This document shows positions 1-8,122 of a stretch of DNA of 64,000 nucleotides, piece by piece. The notes under the pieces are model-generated. The model was not told where the DNA came from and did not search any database. It was given only the letters and a program-made list of their open reading frames with translations. The stretch comes from Agromyces albus. GTDB lineage: Bacteria; Actinomycetota; Actinomycetes; Actinomycetales; Microbacteriaceae. Made by a program: the position numbers and the translations under genes. Where the stretch lies: contig NZ_SDPN01000005.1 of NCBI RefSeq assembly GCF_004134825.1, forward strand, positions 1 through 64,000, written 5' to 3'. The stretch's first letter is position 1. Each line of letters starts with the position of its first letter.

Positions 1-41
1 TGGTGCGGGGGTGGGCTGGGGTGGGGTGTTGGCTGGTGCGA

Positions 42-1010
42 CTAGCCCTTCGTCGCACCCAGGGTGAGGCCCTTCACGAAGTAGCGCTGGGCGAAGGGGT
101 ACGCGAGCAGGATCGGCCCGATCGTGATGACGGTCATCGCGAGCCGCATCTGGTACACCGGCGCTGAGACGGTCGAGCCGAGGTCGGCGGCGTTCGCGAC
201 GCTCGAGATCAGGTTCTGCAGCACCAACTGGAGCGGGTAGAGATCGGTGTCGCTGATGAACAGGAGCGCGTGGAACCACTCGTTCCAGAACGTGACCGCA
301 TAGAACAGGGCGATCACCGCGATGACGGGCTTCGAGATCGGCAGGACGATCTGGAAGAAGATGCGCAGCTCGCCAGCCCCGTCGATGCGTGCCGCGTCGA
401 GCAGCTCCTGCGGCGTCGCCCTGAAGAAGCTCACCTGCACGAAGACGAGGAACGGGGCGATCACGAGCGGAAGGATCACCGCGAACAGCGAGTTGCGCAG
501 CTGCAGCACCTGGGTGACCAGGATGTACATCGGCACGAGGCCGCCGGTGAAGAGCATGGGGATGTACGCGAAGATCGCGAGGGGGCGGCTCACGAACGCC
601 AGCCCTCGCGCGATCACCCAGGCGATTCCGGATGTCGCGGCGACGGCGATCGCCGTTCCGACGATCGTGATGAACAGCGTCGCACCGTACGACAGCCACA
701 CCCGGTTGCCGCTGAAGATGGTGGCGTAGGCGTCGAACGACAGCGGATCGGGCCAGAAGGAGTAGCCGCGCTGCGACAGCGTCGACTCGGCGGTGAGCGA
801 ACCCGCGACCACCATCCAGAAGGGGATCAGGCAGGTCAGGCCGAATGCGATCACGCCGAAGTAGCTGACGACGGTGAACGCCTCGGGTCGCTGACGGCTG
901 CGGCGCCGGGCCGGACCGCCGGTGGTGGGAGTGCCGATCGATGCGGGAGATGCCGGAGTGGCGGCATCCGTCGGCAGGGTCGTGGTCGTGAGCACGGTCG
1001 TCGTGGTCAT
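42..1010 (-). CDS. carbohydrate ABC transporter permease (MalG/LplC type)
   Basis: Inner-membrane permease of a CUT1-type sugar importer, 322 aa. A disordered Thr/Ala/Pro-rich N-terminus of about 45 residues is followed by six hydrophobic segments. The cytoplasmic EAA loop, which contacts the ATPase, reads ELLDAARIDGAGELRIFFQI near residues 203-222. The start is the ATG at 1010, whose ATGA overlaps the stop of the upstream permease by 4 bp, so the two are translated together. The closest named relatives are LplC/YtcP permeases, which usually act with a lipoprotein binding protein and a shared MsmX-like ATPase. No binding protein or ATPase lies in the window; they may be downstream, to the left. 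The substrate cannot be read from sequence; oligosaccharide or uronide is typical. Confidence 0.9.
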   Translation of the reverse strand: MTTTTVLTTTTLPTDAATPASPASIGTPTTGGPARRRSRQRPEAFTVVSYFGVIAFGLTCLIPFWMVVAGSLTAESTLSQRGYSFWPDPLSFDAYATIFSGNRVWLSYGATLFITIVGTAIAVAATSGIAWVIARGLAFVSRPLAIFAYIPMLFTGGLVPMYILVTQVLQLRNSLFAVILPLVIAPFLVFVQVSFFRATPQELLDAARIDGAGELRIFFQIVLPISKPVIAVIALFYAVTFWNEWFHALLFISDTDLYPLQLVLQNLISSVANAADLGSTVSAPVYQMRLAMTVITIGPILLAYPFAQRYFVKGLTLGATKG

Positions 1011-1945
1011 AGGAGTGTCGTTTCCTTCGCGTAGCGCCGCTGCACCATGGTGGCGACGACGACGAGAACGAAGCCGACCATGGACTGGAAGAGCCCGATG
1101 GCGGCGGTGGTGCCGAAGTCACCGAACGTTCGGAGGGCTCGGAAGACGTAGGTGTCGATGACGTCGGTCGTCGAGAACAGGGTGCCGTTGTCGCCGACGA
1201 TCGCGTAGATGGTGCCGAAGTCGCCGTAGAAGATGCGGCCGACACCGAGCACGAGCAGGATCGCGGCGGTGGGCTTGAGGAGCGGCGTCGTGATGCGCAG
1301 GGCCATCTGCGCCCGGCTCGCACCGTCGATCATGCCGGCCTCGTAGACCTCTTCAGGGATCGAGGTGATCGCCGCGAGGAAGATCACGCTCATGTACCCG
1401 CCGAGCTGCCAGACCTTCACGATCGTGAGGATCCAAGGCCACGGGCCCGGCTCGGTGTACCAGGAGACAGAGGGGAACCCGAAGACGTTGAAGAAGTCGT
1501 TCACGAGTCCCCCGCGCCCGCCGGGGCCGGCGAGGAACGCCTGCAGGAAGATGCTCACGACGATGGGCGAGACGAAGTACGGGATGAAGATGACCGACTG
1601 GAAGAACCGCTTCGTCACGCGTCCGCGGATCTCGTTGAGCATGAGGGCGAGCAGGATGCCGACGCCGAGCGTCGCGGCGAGGAACAAAATGTTGAGGAAC
1701 AGCGTGTTCCAGAGGATGCGCCCAGCGTTGCCCGAGGTGAAGAAGAACTCGAAGTTCTGGAAGCCGGCCCACGGCGAGCCGAAGATGCCGTCGGCGATGT
1801 TGAAGTCCTGGAAGGCCACCACGAGGCCGGCCATCGGGCCGTAGGAGAACACGAGCAGGAGGATGACGGCGGGAGCGGCGAGGATGACGAGCCCGTAGTC
1901 GCGCCCCTGCCGAGTTCGGCGCCGTGCGGGTGTTCGGAGATTCAC
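1007..1945 (-). CDS. carbohydrate ABC transporter permease (MalF/LplB type)
   Basis: Partner permease of the gene at 42-1010, 312 aa. It starts in a basic stretch, has six membrane spans, and carries the EAA-loop signature EEVYEAGMIDGASRAQMALR near residue 205. I placed the start at the GTG at 1945 (an adjacent GTG at 1948 is possible) because GAAGAGG lies just upstream. The open frame continues to 2071, but that part looks like promoter DNA rather than protein. The LplB-like family usually imports oligosaccharides or polyuronides. It is first in the visible operon and stops with a 4-bp overlap into the next permease. The GNAT gene is divergent. Confidence 0.88.
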   Translation of the reverse strand: MNLRTPARRRTRQGRDYGLVILAAPAVILLLVFSYGPMAGLVVAFQDFNIADGIFGSPWAGFQNFEFFFTSGNAGRILWNTLFLNILFLAATLGVGILLALMLNEIRGRVTKRFFQSVIFIPYFVSPIVVSIFLQAFLAGPGGRGGLVNDFFNVFGFPSVSWYTEPGPWPWILTIVKVWQLGGYMSVIFLAAITSIPEEVYEAGMIDGASRAQMALRITTPLLKPTAAILLVLGVGRIFYGDFGTIYAIVGDNGTLFSTTDVIDTYVFRALRTFGDFGTTAAIGLFQSMVGFVLVVVATMVQRRYAKETTLL

Positions 1946-2256
1946 CACAGCCTCTTCCCCGTTGAAGTTTCGATTGGTACGTGAAGCACCGTATGTGCCC
2001 TGGATCTGAGATGTCAAGCCGGAACGGAAAGCGCGTTCCATTCGTCCCGAAATCCGTTCGCTCGGCAACACCGGCTCAATTGCCGCGAACTCTGGGACAT
2101 GGAACCGGAGAACCGGTCGACCTGAGTTTCAGGAACGAAACGTCTGGAAACAGTTGTTGCAACGCTGCATGCGCATTCCAAATACGCACGGCCTCGGCGT
2201 CATCCGAGTGTCAGATCTCGGAGCCGGATGTCGGCCGCCGGTGGCAGGCTGAGCAC
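1946..2256. promoter_or_regulatory. divergent intergenic region with candidate operator for the sugar ABC operon
   Basis: This 311-bp gene-free stretch between the ABC permease operon (left) and the GNAT gene (right) is more AT-rich than its surroundings. It holds a 6-bp-arm inverted repeat GGAACG-N7-CGTTCC at 2021-2039, and GTTGCAAC plus GCATGC palindromes near 2156-2171. Such symmetric elements suit a LacI- or DeoR-type sugar regulator, but no regulator gene is adjacent, so the assignment is inferred. Confidence 0.35.
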
Positions 2257-2829
2257 ATGGCGATCGAGGTGCGCCCCGCGACGGTGTTCGTCGACGTGAA
2301 GGCGATGGTCGGGCCCAAGCGGCCCGATGCCAACGTGTGCTGGTGCCTGAGCTACCGCATCCCCTCGAAGGAGAACCTCGAGCTCAGGGGCCAGGCGCGC
2401 GGAGAACTCGTGCAGCAGTTCGTGGGGCAAGACCCGCCACCCGGCGTGCTCGCCTACGACGGCGACGAGGTGGTGGGCTGGGCCGCCGTGCACCCGCGTG
2501 CCGACACGAGCTTCGCGCGCAACCGCAAGATCCCGCACGTCGACGACCTCGATGTGTGGTCGGTGTGGTGCATCCGCGTGCGACCGGGTCATCGCGGCGA
2601 GGGCATCTCGCACCACCTGCTCGAAGGCGCCGTCGAGTTCGCCCGCGATCACGGCGCACCCGCGATCGAGGGCTACCCGCTCGACAACGGCGGCAAGAAG
2701 ATCGACCTCACGATGGCCTACGCCGGCACCCGCAAGCTCTTCGAGAAGGCCGGGTTCACGAAGGCGGCCGACACCGACTCGGTGCTCAACGGCTTCCCAC
2801 GCGTGCTCATGCGGCTCGACTTGCGCTGA
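2257..2829 (+). CDS. GNAT family N-acetyltransferase
   Basis: Probable cytosolic acetyl-CoA-dependent N-acetyltransferase, 190 aa. The acetyl-CoA pyrophosphate-binding motif is VRPGHRGEGISHHLL near residues 109-123. The C-terminal GNAT strand and helix end in a segment TRKLFEKAGFTKA typical of the family. The start is ATG 2257; the frame is open upstream but that stretch is intergenic in character. The N-terminal CWCLSYRIPS pattern occurs in a group of actinobacterial GNATs of unknown substrate. It is a single gene, divergent from the ABC operon and convergent with the DUF151 gene. Confidence 0.85.
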   Translation: MAIEVRPATVFVDVKAMVGPKRPDANVCWCLSYRIPSKENLELRGQARGELVQQFVGQDPPPGVLAYDGDEVVGWAAVHPRADTSFARNRKIPHVDDLDVWSVWCIRVRPGHRGEGISHHLLEGAVEFARDHGAPAIEGYPLDNGGKKIDLTMAYAGTRKLFEKAGFTKAADTDSVLNGFPRVLMRLDLR

Positions 2830-2862
2830 CCTGCGCGACGCAGACCAACGCGGACCGGCGCG

Positions 2863-3354
2863 TCAGCCCTGGAAGTCCTCGGGATCCACCTCGTCGAGGA
2901 ATTGCTTGAACTTGTCGACCTCTTCCTCTTCGGCCGGCTCGGTGAACTCGGCGGGGATCCCAGCCTCGTCGAACACCTGCTCGGCGACGAAGAGCGGCGC
3001 CTCGGCACGCACCGCGAGCGCGACGGCGTCAGACGGGCGCGCGTCGATGATGCGTATGCCCGAGGTCGTGGTGAGCGTGATCTCGGCGTAGAACGTGCCC
3101 TCCTCGATGCGGGTCACCTCGATGCGGTCGACCGTGGCATCGAGGGTGTCGAGCAGCGTCTTCATGAGGTCGTGCGACAGGGGCCGGGGCGCCTGCTCAC
3201 CCTCGACGGCAATGAGGATGGAGGTCGCCTCCTGGGCGCCGATCCAGATCGGCAGTACGCGCCCGCCGACCCCATCGTCGAGCAGCGGCTTGAGAAGGAC
3301 GATGTGCTGTTGCGCGGCATCGAGCGCAATGCCGAGTACTCGGACCTGGATCAT
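2863..3354 (-). CDS. bifunctional nuclease family protein (DUF151)
   Basis: Small 163-aa protein of the DUF151/BFN family, homologues of which have DNase/RNase activity in plants and are common, uncharacterised actinobacterial proteins. The family core IWIGAQEATSI and the IIDARPSDAVALAVR segment (near residues 100-115) are intact. An acidic tail follows (EEEEVDKFKQFLDEVDPEDF). The start is ATG 3354, with GGGAG about 8 nt upstream; the longer open frame to 3423 lacks coding character. In many actinobacteria this gene lies next to MerR regulators and ftsR, but that context is absent here. Confidence 0.85.
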   Translation of the reverse strand: MIQVRVLGIALDAAQQHIVLLKPLLDDGVGGRVLPIWIGAQEATSILIAVEGEQAPRPLSHDLMKTLLDTLDATVDRIEVTRIEEGTFYAEITLTTTSGIRIIDARPSDAVALAVRAEAPLFVAEQVFDEAGIPAEFTEPAEEEEVDKFKQFLDEVDPEDFQG

Positions 3355-3466
3355 GGCGACTCCCGTCGAAGGATCGGGCGTGACACCCATCGTAGATCGG
3401 GTCGCTGACGGCCGCCTCCTCATCGTTCACCGACTACCACAACGAGCGGGCGAGGTGCCGCGGAGG

Positions 3467-4708
3467 TCACCCTGCCGGAGCCGCGGGCGCGGTGCCCTCG
3501 AGCCATGACAGCAGGCTGGGCAGGGCTCGGTACGGGATGCGACCGTGGTCGGTGTCGTCGATCACCTCGCTCGTGACATCCGTGCCGAGGCCTCGCTGCA
3601 GGTCGACGAACGCCTGGGTCAGCTCTGGGCGTATGAGCGTGTCGGCAGCTCCTTGCGCGACGAAGAGCGGCGCGTCGAATTCGGCGGTGCCGGGCGTGTT
3701 CTCGGCGATCAGGCTCGCCCACGGCTCGGTCGACCTCGGGTCGGCGGCGAGGAAGCGGCCGACAAGGGTTCGGCTGAGGTCGTCGAGCTCGGTGTCCTGG
3801 TCGAAGGCGCAGAGCTCCGCCAGGCGGGGAACGGCCGCCGCGGCATCCGGAGTCAGGATCGTCTGCAGCTCGGGTGCCGGTGACGCCGCGTACACCGACG
3901 CGTAGGAATCGAGGGTGTAGGCCGCGAGCCTGAGGCCTGAGGGGTCGGCCACAGCCGTATCGAGCAGTGCCGCGAGGTCGATGGCCGGCGCCGCCACCGC
4001 GACCGCCTGCACCTCGAGCTCGGGAGCATACGGCTCGGCCTGCTGGGCGGCGAAGAGCACGGCGTGCCCGCCCTGGGAGTACCCCCACAGCGCGACGCGG
4101 TCGCTCGCTCCGATGTCGAGCTCGCGAGCCGCCCTCGCCGCGTCGAGCACGTTGCGTCCCTCCGTCTCGCCGACGAGGTACGAGTCGGGTCCGGGAGCGC
4201 CCATGCCGGCGTAGTCGGTGGCGACGACGACGTAGCCGGCGCGGACGAGCTCCTCAACCCCTGCGATGGTGCTCAGCGGCTCGGCGCTGAGCGACGGCCC
4301 GCAGCGCTCGGCGGCGCCGGTCGTCGGATGCCCCCACGAGACCACCGTGCGCCCGCCCGGCGGCGACGGCTCATCGGGTGCCGCGACCAAGCCGGAGACG
4401 ACGATGTCGTTGCCGTCGAGATCCGTCGAACGATAGAGCACGCGCCAGGCCGCGATGCCCTCGGCCGCACCCTCGAGCCGCTCGCTGCGTACCAGTTCGC
4501 CGGGAGTCTCCGAGGGAGGCGGCGATGACGGCCCCGCGGTGAGCTCGCCCGCCCCCTGGCCGTCGTCGCCGAAGCTGCAGCCGCCGAGCGATCCCACCGC
4601 GAGTGTCGAGGCGACGGCGGCGGCGGCCATCCAGCACGCCACTTTCGGGCGGCGATCGGCGAGGGCTGGGCGAAGCAGGGACAGGTTCAGGCGATCCGTT
4701 CTCGTCAT
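3467..4708 (-). CDS. secreted lipoprotein alpha/beta hydrolase (secretory lipase-like)
   Basis: Extracytoplasmic, lipid-anchored serine hydrolase of 413 aa. The signal peptide ends in the lipobox LGGC with lipidated Cys44, followed by a Gly/Pro/Ser-rich linker. The hydrolase domain (from about residue 70) has the nucleophile elbow GYSQGG with Ser211, an oxyanion region VSWGHPTTG, an acid-strand context AQGAADTLIRP, and a likely catalytic His in DDTDHGRIPY. This matches the fungal/actinobacterial secretory lipase (LIP) family acting on esters or acylglycerols. The start ATG 4708 has GAGAGGACG upstream. It is monocistronic, divergent from the CHY zinc-finger gene. Confidence 0.85.
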   Translation of the reverse strand: MTRTDRLNLSLLRPALADRRPKVACWMAAAAVASTLAVGSLGGCSFGDDGQGAGELTAGPSSPPPSETPGELVRSERLEGAAEGIAAWRVLYRSTDLDGNDIVVSGLVAAPDEPSPPGGRTVVSWGHPTTGAAERCGPSLSAEPLSTIAGVEELVRAGYVVVATDYAGMGAPGPDSYLVGETEGRNVLDAARAARELDIGASDRVALWGYSQGGHAVLFAAQQAEPYAPELEVQAVAVAAPAIDLAALLDTAVADPSGLRLAAYTLDSYASVYAASPAPELQTILTPDAAAAVPRLAELCAFDQDTELDDLSRTLVGRFLAADPRSTEPWASLIAENTPGTAEFDAPLFVAQGAADTLIRPELTQAFVDLQRGLGTDVTSEVIDDTDHGRIPYRALPSLLSWLEGTAPAAPAG

Positions 4709-4780
4709 CTCGTCCTCTCCGTATACGACACCATCTCCAACGGTAGACGCGTGTCAGGATTCGTTCGAACGAACTGGTGG

Positions 4781-5146
4781 ATGATGGTCATCATGCTCGA
4801 GTCCAGCCAACGCGAGTCCCGAGCGTCGCCGCGCGTGCTCGGGCCGGTCGTCGACGAGATGACGCGGTGCGTGCACTACCGCACCGAGGTCGACATCGTC
4901 GCGATCAGGTTCGCGTGCTGCAACGAGTACTACCCGTGCCACCTCTGCCATGCCGAGACGGCCGGCCACCCCGCCGAGCAGTGGCCGCTCGACCAACGCG
5001 ACCAGGAGGCCGTGCTCTGCGGAGCCTGCGGCACCGAGCTCACGATCGCGTCGTACGTCACGACGAACGAATGCCCGACCTGCGGGTCTCCGTTCAACGA
5101 GCGCTGCCGCCTGCACACCCACCTCTACTTCGAGACCGCGGACTGA
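4781..5146 (+). CDS. CHY zinc-finger protein
   Basis: Small metal-binding protein with the CHY zinc-finger pattern: a TRCVHY start, FACCNEYYPCHLCH, then CGACG and CPTCG pairs, giving the Cys/His ligands for three zinc ions. In eukaryotes the CHY domain is joined to RING ligases; the short bacterial forms have no known function. The N-terminal start is uncertain: in-frame ATGs at 4781, 4784 and 4793 are all possible, and a frame extends to 4751. The domain itself begins at about VLGPVVDEM. The gene is followed at once by a GGCGCC hexamer repeat. Confidence 0.8.
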   Translation: MMVIMLESSQRESRASPRVLGPVVDEMTRCVHYRTEVDIVAIRFACCNEYYPCHLCHAETAGHPAEQWPLDQRDQEAVLCGACGTELTIASYVTTNECPTCGSPFNERCRLHTHLYFETAD

Positions 5147-5147
5147 C

Positions 5148-5180
5148 GGCCGGCGCCGGCGCCGGCGCCGGCGCCGGCGC
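5148..5180. repeat. GGCGCC hexamer tandem repeat
   Basis: About five and a half units of the self-complementary hexamer GGCGCC fill the gap between two convergent genes, ending against the TAG of the SnoaL gene. It can fold on either strand and may act as a bidirectional terminator. It could also slip and vary in copy number. Confidence 0.9.
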
Positions 5181-5512
5181 TACGCGATCATGAATCGCGA
5201 GATGAGCCCATCGACGTCGAGCTGGAACGTGAACGTGCCGGGTCCGTTGTAGCCGTTGCCCGACACGGTCACCGTCAGCAGGTACTGGCGTTCGACCCTC
5301 CCCGGCCGGATGCCGTGCACCTCGAAGTGCGACTGCTTGCCGATGTTGTCGGTCTCGTTCCAGCTCGCGACGCCCTCGCGGCCGTGGAACTCTCGACCCC
5401 AGTCGTTGAGGTATGCGTCGGCGCTGAAGGCGGCGACGAACCCCTCGGAGTCGCCTCGGTTGGTCGTGTCGACGAACGCCTTTATGGCCGCCGGCATGCT
5501 CTGTTCGGACAT
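5180..5512 (-). CDS. SnoaL-like/NTF2-fold protein
   Basis: Cone-shaped alpha+beta barrel protein of the SnoaL/NTF2 superfamily, 110 aa, slightly short. Visible family features are the N-terminal helix AIKAFVDTTNRGD, the FSADAYLNDWGREFHG strand-turn and the C-terminal sheet. Relatives include small isomerases, hydratases and scaffold proteins; substrate cannot be predicted. The start is ATG 5512 with a purine-rich GGGTGGCGAG upstream; the open frame goes to 5542. Its 3' end abuts the hexamer repeat. Confidence 0.75.
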   Translation of the reverse strand: MSEQSMPAAIKAFVDTTNRGDSEGFVAAFSADAYLNDWGREFHGREGVASWNETDNIGKQSHFEVHGIRPGRVERQYLLTVTVSGNGYNGPGTFTFQLDVDGLISRFMIA

Positions 5513-5572
5513 GCTCGCCACCCTACTCAGCCGCCCAGTCATCCGTCGGTCACGAACCGAATGGTGCGTCGC

Positions 5573-6577
5573 TCAGCCCAGGCGGGCGTCGAGACGTTCG
5601 CGCCGGAACTGGCCGACGAGCACGAGGATCACGGATGCCGCGGCGAACACCCCGCACATGATCAGACCGAGCGGCCCGGCGATCCACGCCGCAGGGATGG
5701 GCGAGCCCGCCGCGACGAGCAGTGCGCCCATGCCCGCCGACGCGTTGAAGGCGCCGTGGCCGAACACGGCCGGCCACACCGAGCCGGTGCGCAAGCGGGT
5801 CCACCCGAGCAGTATGCCGAGCAGCGCGCACGAGGAGATCATGAGCAGCACGCCGGTTACGTCGGTGAGCCCGAAGTTGTATCCGAGCAGGATCAGCGGC
5901 GTGTGCCAGAAGCCCCAGAATGCCCCCGAGACCAGCAGCGCCGGCCAGGTGCCGAGGGGGCGCAGTGCGGGCAGCAGCCAGCCGCGCCATCCGACCTCCT
6001 CACCGAAGGCGAACGGTGCGTTGATGATCGCGGCGATCGGGATCGTGACGAGCTGCAGCGCCACCAGCAACCCGACCGGCGGCGCGAGTGCACCGGCCGG
6101 CACGTCGGCACCGACCTGCGCGGCGAAGCCGGAGAAGCCCACGAGGTCGAACTCGGCGAGTCCGAGGAGGCCGACCACGAGGAGCCCGGCCGCGACGAGG
6201 AGTGGCATCGCGATGATGGCGGCCACGGTGATGCCGACGGGGCGCCGGGCGGGCCGCAGCGGCCACATGCCCAGTTCGCGCAGGATGACGCGGACGCCGC
6301 GCCTTCCGAGCTGCCGCCGTTCAACGAGCAGCGCGGCGATCGTCGCGATCGCGGGAGTGAACATCATGACGACCGCGAAGACGAGCAGCAGCGGGTCGGA
6401 CATCCCCTGGCCGCGGATCCAGAGCGGCGCGGCGACGAGCCACGCGAGGCCGCAGGAGGTGATCGCGAAGACGGCGACCGCCGCCCAGGGCACGTGCTGT
6501 GCACTCGCCCGTGCGACCTGCGCCGGTCCTGTGCCGGCCGTCGTCGACGTGGCCACGTCGGTGCGTTCATCGCTCAT
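5573..6577 (-). CDS. CPBP family intramembrane glutamic endopeptidase
   Basis: Polytopic membrane protein of 334 aa in the CPBP (Abi/CAAX-prenyl-protease-like) family. The conserved motifs are present: EEVGWRG with Glu193/Glu194, the FWGFWH block in the next helix, and a later His/Asn helix (GHGAFNASAG). Bacterial members act as prenyl- or bacteriocin-processing or immunity proteases; the substrate is not evident here. The start is ATG 6577 (MSDERTDV), in agreement with the short cytosolic Thr/Ala-rich N-terminus. The open frame extends to 6727 without support. Confidence 0.87.
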   Translation of the reverse strand: MSDERTDVATSTTAGTGPAQVARASAQHVPWAAVAVFAITSCGLAWLVAAPLWIRGQGMSDPLLLVFAVVMMFTPAIATIAALLVERRQLGRRGVRVILRELGMWPLRPARRPVGITVAAIIAMPLLVAAGLLVVGLLGLAEFDLVGFSGFAAQVGADVPAGALAPPVGLLVALQLVTIPIAAIINAPFAFGEEVGWRGWLLPALRPLGTWPALLVSGAFWGFWHTPLILLGYNFGLTDVTGVLLMISSCALLGILLGWTRLRTGSVWPAVFGHGAFNASAGMGALLVAAGSPIPAAWIAGPLGLIMCGVFAAASVILVLVGQFRRERLDARLG

Positions 6578-6650
6578 GGGAGCCAAGCTACCGGCGCGCG
6601 ACCGGGCGCGGATCAGCCGGGCGACGGAGTCCACTCCCCCGTCCGGCGGA

Positions 6651-7175
6651 TCAGTCCTGCTCGGAATCCTGCCCGGAATCCTGCACGAGACGACGGAGCA
6701 GGAGCGCGAGCGTCGCCTGCTCTTCACGGCTGAGCCCGCGCAGCTCCTCGGCCTCGCGATGGGCGAGTCGCCGCATGGCGTCGTCGACGCGCGTCGCCCC
6801 TTCGGAGGTGAGGCGAATGAGCACGCTGCGCCGGTCTGTCGGGTGAGGGAGTCGCTCGACGAGGCCGCGACGCGAGAGGTTGTCGAGTCGATTCGTCATC
6901 GCCGCGCTGCCGATCATCGTGGCCTCGATCAGTTGGGCGGGGCTGAGCTCGTGCGGCGATTCCGCCCTCCCGAGCGCCGCGAGCACGTCGAACTCCCAGG
7001 CCGCGAGCCCGGCCTCGCTGAAGGCGCTCGCCCGCAGCCGGCCGAGCCGATTCGCCACACGCCGGAGGCGCGACATCACGTCGAGCGGCGTCAGGTCCAC
7101 ATCGGGAAGACGTCGTGACCAGGCGTCGATGATCAGGTCGACCTCGTCATCGCGCTCACTCGCGCTGGGCGGCAT
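6651..7175 (-). CDS. MarR family transcriptional regulator
   Basis: Winged-helix regulator of 174 aa. The recognition region LSPAQLIEATMIGSAAMTNR and wing GLVERLPHPTDRRSVLIRLT near residues 90-130 are typical MarR. The start is ATG 7175: the frame runs on to 7532 but overlaps the next gene. A GGCATACC-N5-GGTATCC inverted repeat covers the start codon and is a candidate autoregulatory site. It lies immediately downstream of the ArsR-SRPBCC gene on the same strand (56 bp gap), so it may be co-transcribed. Confidence 0.88.
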   Translation of the reverse strand: MPPSASERDDEVDLIIDAWSRRLPDVDLTPLDVMSRLRRVANRLGRLRASAFSEAGLAAWEFDVLAALGRAESPHELSPAQLIEATMIGSAAMTNRLDNLSRRGLVERLPHPTDRRSVLIRLTSEGATRVDDAMRRLAHREAEELRGLSREEQATLALLLRRLVQDSGQDSEQD

Positions 7176-7190
7176 ACCTCGACGGTATCC
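7171..7190. promoter_or_regulatory. inverted repeat over the marR start codon
   Basis: GGCATACC-TCGAC-GGTATCC, a near-perfect dyad spanning the start codon of the MarR gene. The location suits autorepression by the encoded dimer. No binding data; the dyad itself is directly visible. Confidence 0.5.
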
Positions 7191-7231
7191 CGATTCGGGT
7201 CGCGGGCGACGGTTCATGAGATCAGCCGCTG

Positions 7232-8020
7232 TCACGAGGAACCAGACCGCTTCCGCCTCGGACTCCGCCGCAAAGCCGACCCGGATGCCGCATATTCCGC
7301 GAGCCGACCGAACACGAGTGCCCAGGCGACCGAGAGGAACTCGGCCTGCGTGCGGTCTTCGGCGGCCTGGTGCACTTCGACGCGGCATCCGTATGCCGTC
7401 GGACGGAACCGCAGGTACCCCTCGAGCTGCCGGCCGGGAACCGGTACCGCCTGGTCTTCGAAGTCCCAGCGCAGTGCGATCAGCTCGGGCGGAACGACCA
7501 CCTCGTAGGCACCACGCACCTTCGTGCCCCACTCGAGTTCGGTCGAGAACCGGCCGTCATCGATCGACACGGGCACGCCGAGGAACGCCGAGAACGTTTC
7601 GGGGTCGACGAACGCTTCGAACGCGGCATCCTGCGACAGCGGCACCTCGACCATGACGTTCACCCACGGCTGTATCGCCGCGTTCGCCAGCGTGCGCTCG
7701 GGGATGTCGTCGGCGATGGTCCACTTCTCGTCGGATGAGCCGAGGAGCGGCAGCACCGCTTCCATCGCCGTGCGGTCGGCACGGTAGCGGCGGAAGTTGC
7801 CGTCGCGACGCTGGATCACCAGCCCTGCGTCGCGCAGGACGGCGAGGTGGCTCGAGATCGTGCCGGCGGTCACGTCGAATGCCGCCGCGATGTCGCCGGC
7901 TGCGAGCTCGGCATCCCAGACCATCCACACGATCTCGCGTCGGATCGGCGACGACAGCGCATCGATGAGCGTCTGCGCGGATCCGTCGCCGGCGCTCCGG
8001 GGTGCCTTGGGCGTGCCCAT
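7232..8020 (-). CDS. ArsR-type HTH regulator fused to an SRPBCC domain
   Basis: Two-domain 262-aa protein. Residues about 10-90 form an ArsR winged helix (SSPIRREIVWMVW, then DVTAGTISSHLAVLRDAGLV as recognition helix) without obvious metal-binding Cys residues. Residues about 120-245 form an AHSA1/SRPBCC hydrophobic-cavity domain (SQDAAFEAFVDPETFSAFLG). The fusion suggests a repressor that senses a small hydrophobic ligand. The start is ATG 8020. It is divergent from the YciI-like gene, and a perfect 9-bp-arm inverted repeat lies between them. Confidence 0.85.
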   Translation of the reverse strand: MGTPKAPRSAGDGSAQTLIDALSSPIRREIVWMVWDAELAAGDIAAAFDVTAGTISSHLAVLRDAGLVIQRRDGNFRRYRADRTAMEAVLPLLGSSDEKWTIADDIPERTLANAAIQPWVNVMVEVPLSQDAAFEAFVDPETFSAFLGVPVSIDDGRFSTELEWGTKVRGAYEVVVPPELIALRWDFEDQAVPVPGRQLEGYLRFRPTAYGCRVEVHQAAEDRTQAEFLSVAWALVFGRLAEYAASGSALRRSPRRKRSGSS

Positions 8021-8084
8021 GGAGTCATCCTCGCATCCTGCTCCGTTTTGGATTCCGACCCTTGAGGTGCGTCCACCGTCGGAG

Positions 8085-8106
8085 TATTTTGATCACCATC
8101 AAAATA
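8085..8106. promoter_or_regulatory. candidate operator, perfect inverted repeat TATTTTGAT-CACC-ATCAAAATA
   Basis: Perfect 9-bp arms with a 4-bp spacer in the 102-bp gap between the divergent ArsR-SRPBCC and YciI-like genes. It is the only AT-rich patch nearby, and its dyad length fits an ArsR dimer. It would control both promoters. Confidence 0.7.
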
Positions 8107-8122
8107 GTGGATGGAGACACCG

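Noticed and set aside
1-41. G-rich run GCGGGGGTGGGCTGGGGTGGGG as a regulatory G-quadruplex
   Set aside because: It can form a quadruplex in principle, but it lies at the window edge downstream of a stop codon, and nothing else supports a function.
5148-5180. Possible CRISPR-like or VNTR coding repeat
   Set aside because: Units are 6 bp with no spacers and lie outside any gene.
5256-7118. 620-codon open frame on the + strand
   Set aside because: It lies antisense to SnoaL, CPBP and MarR genes, lacks a ribosome-binding site and has low-complexity Ser/Arg/Pro content typical of high-GC shadow frames.
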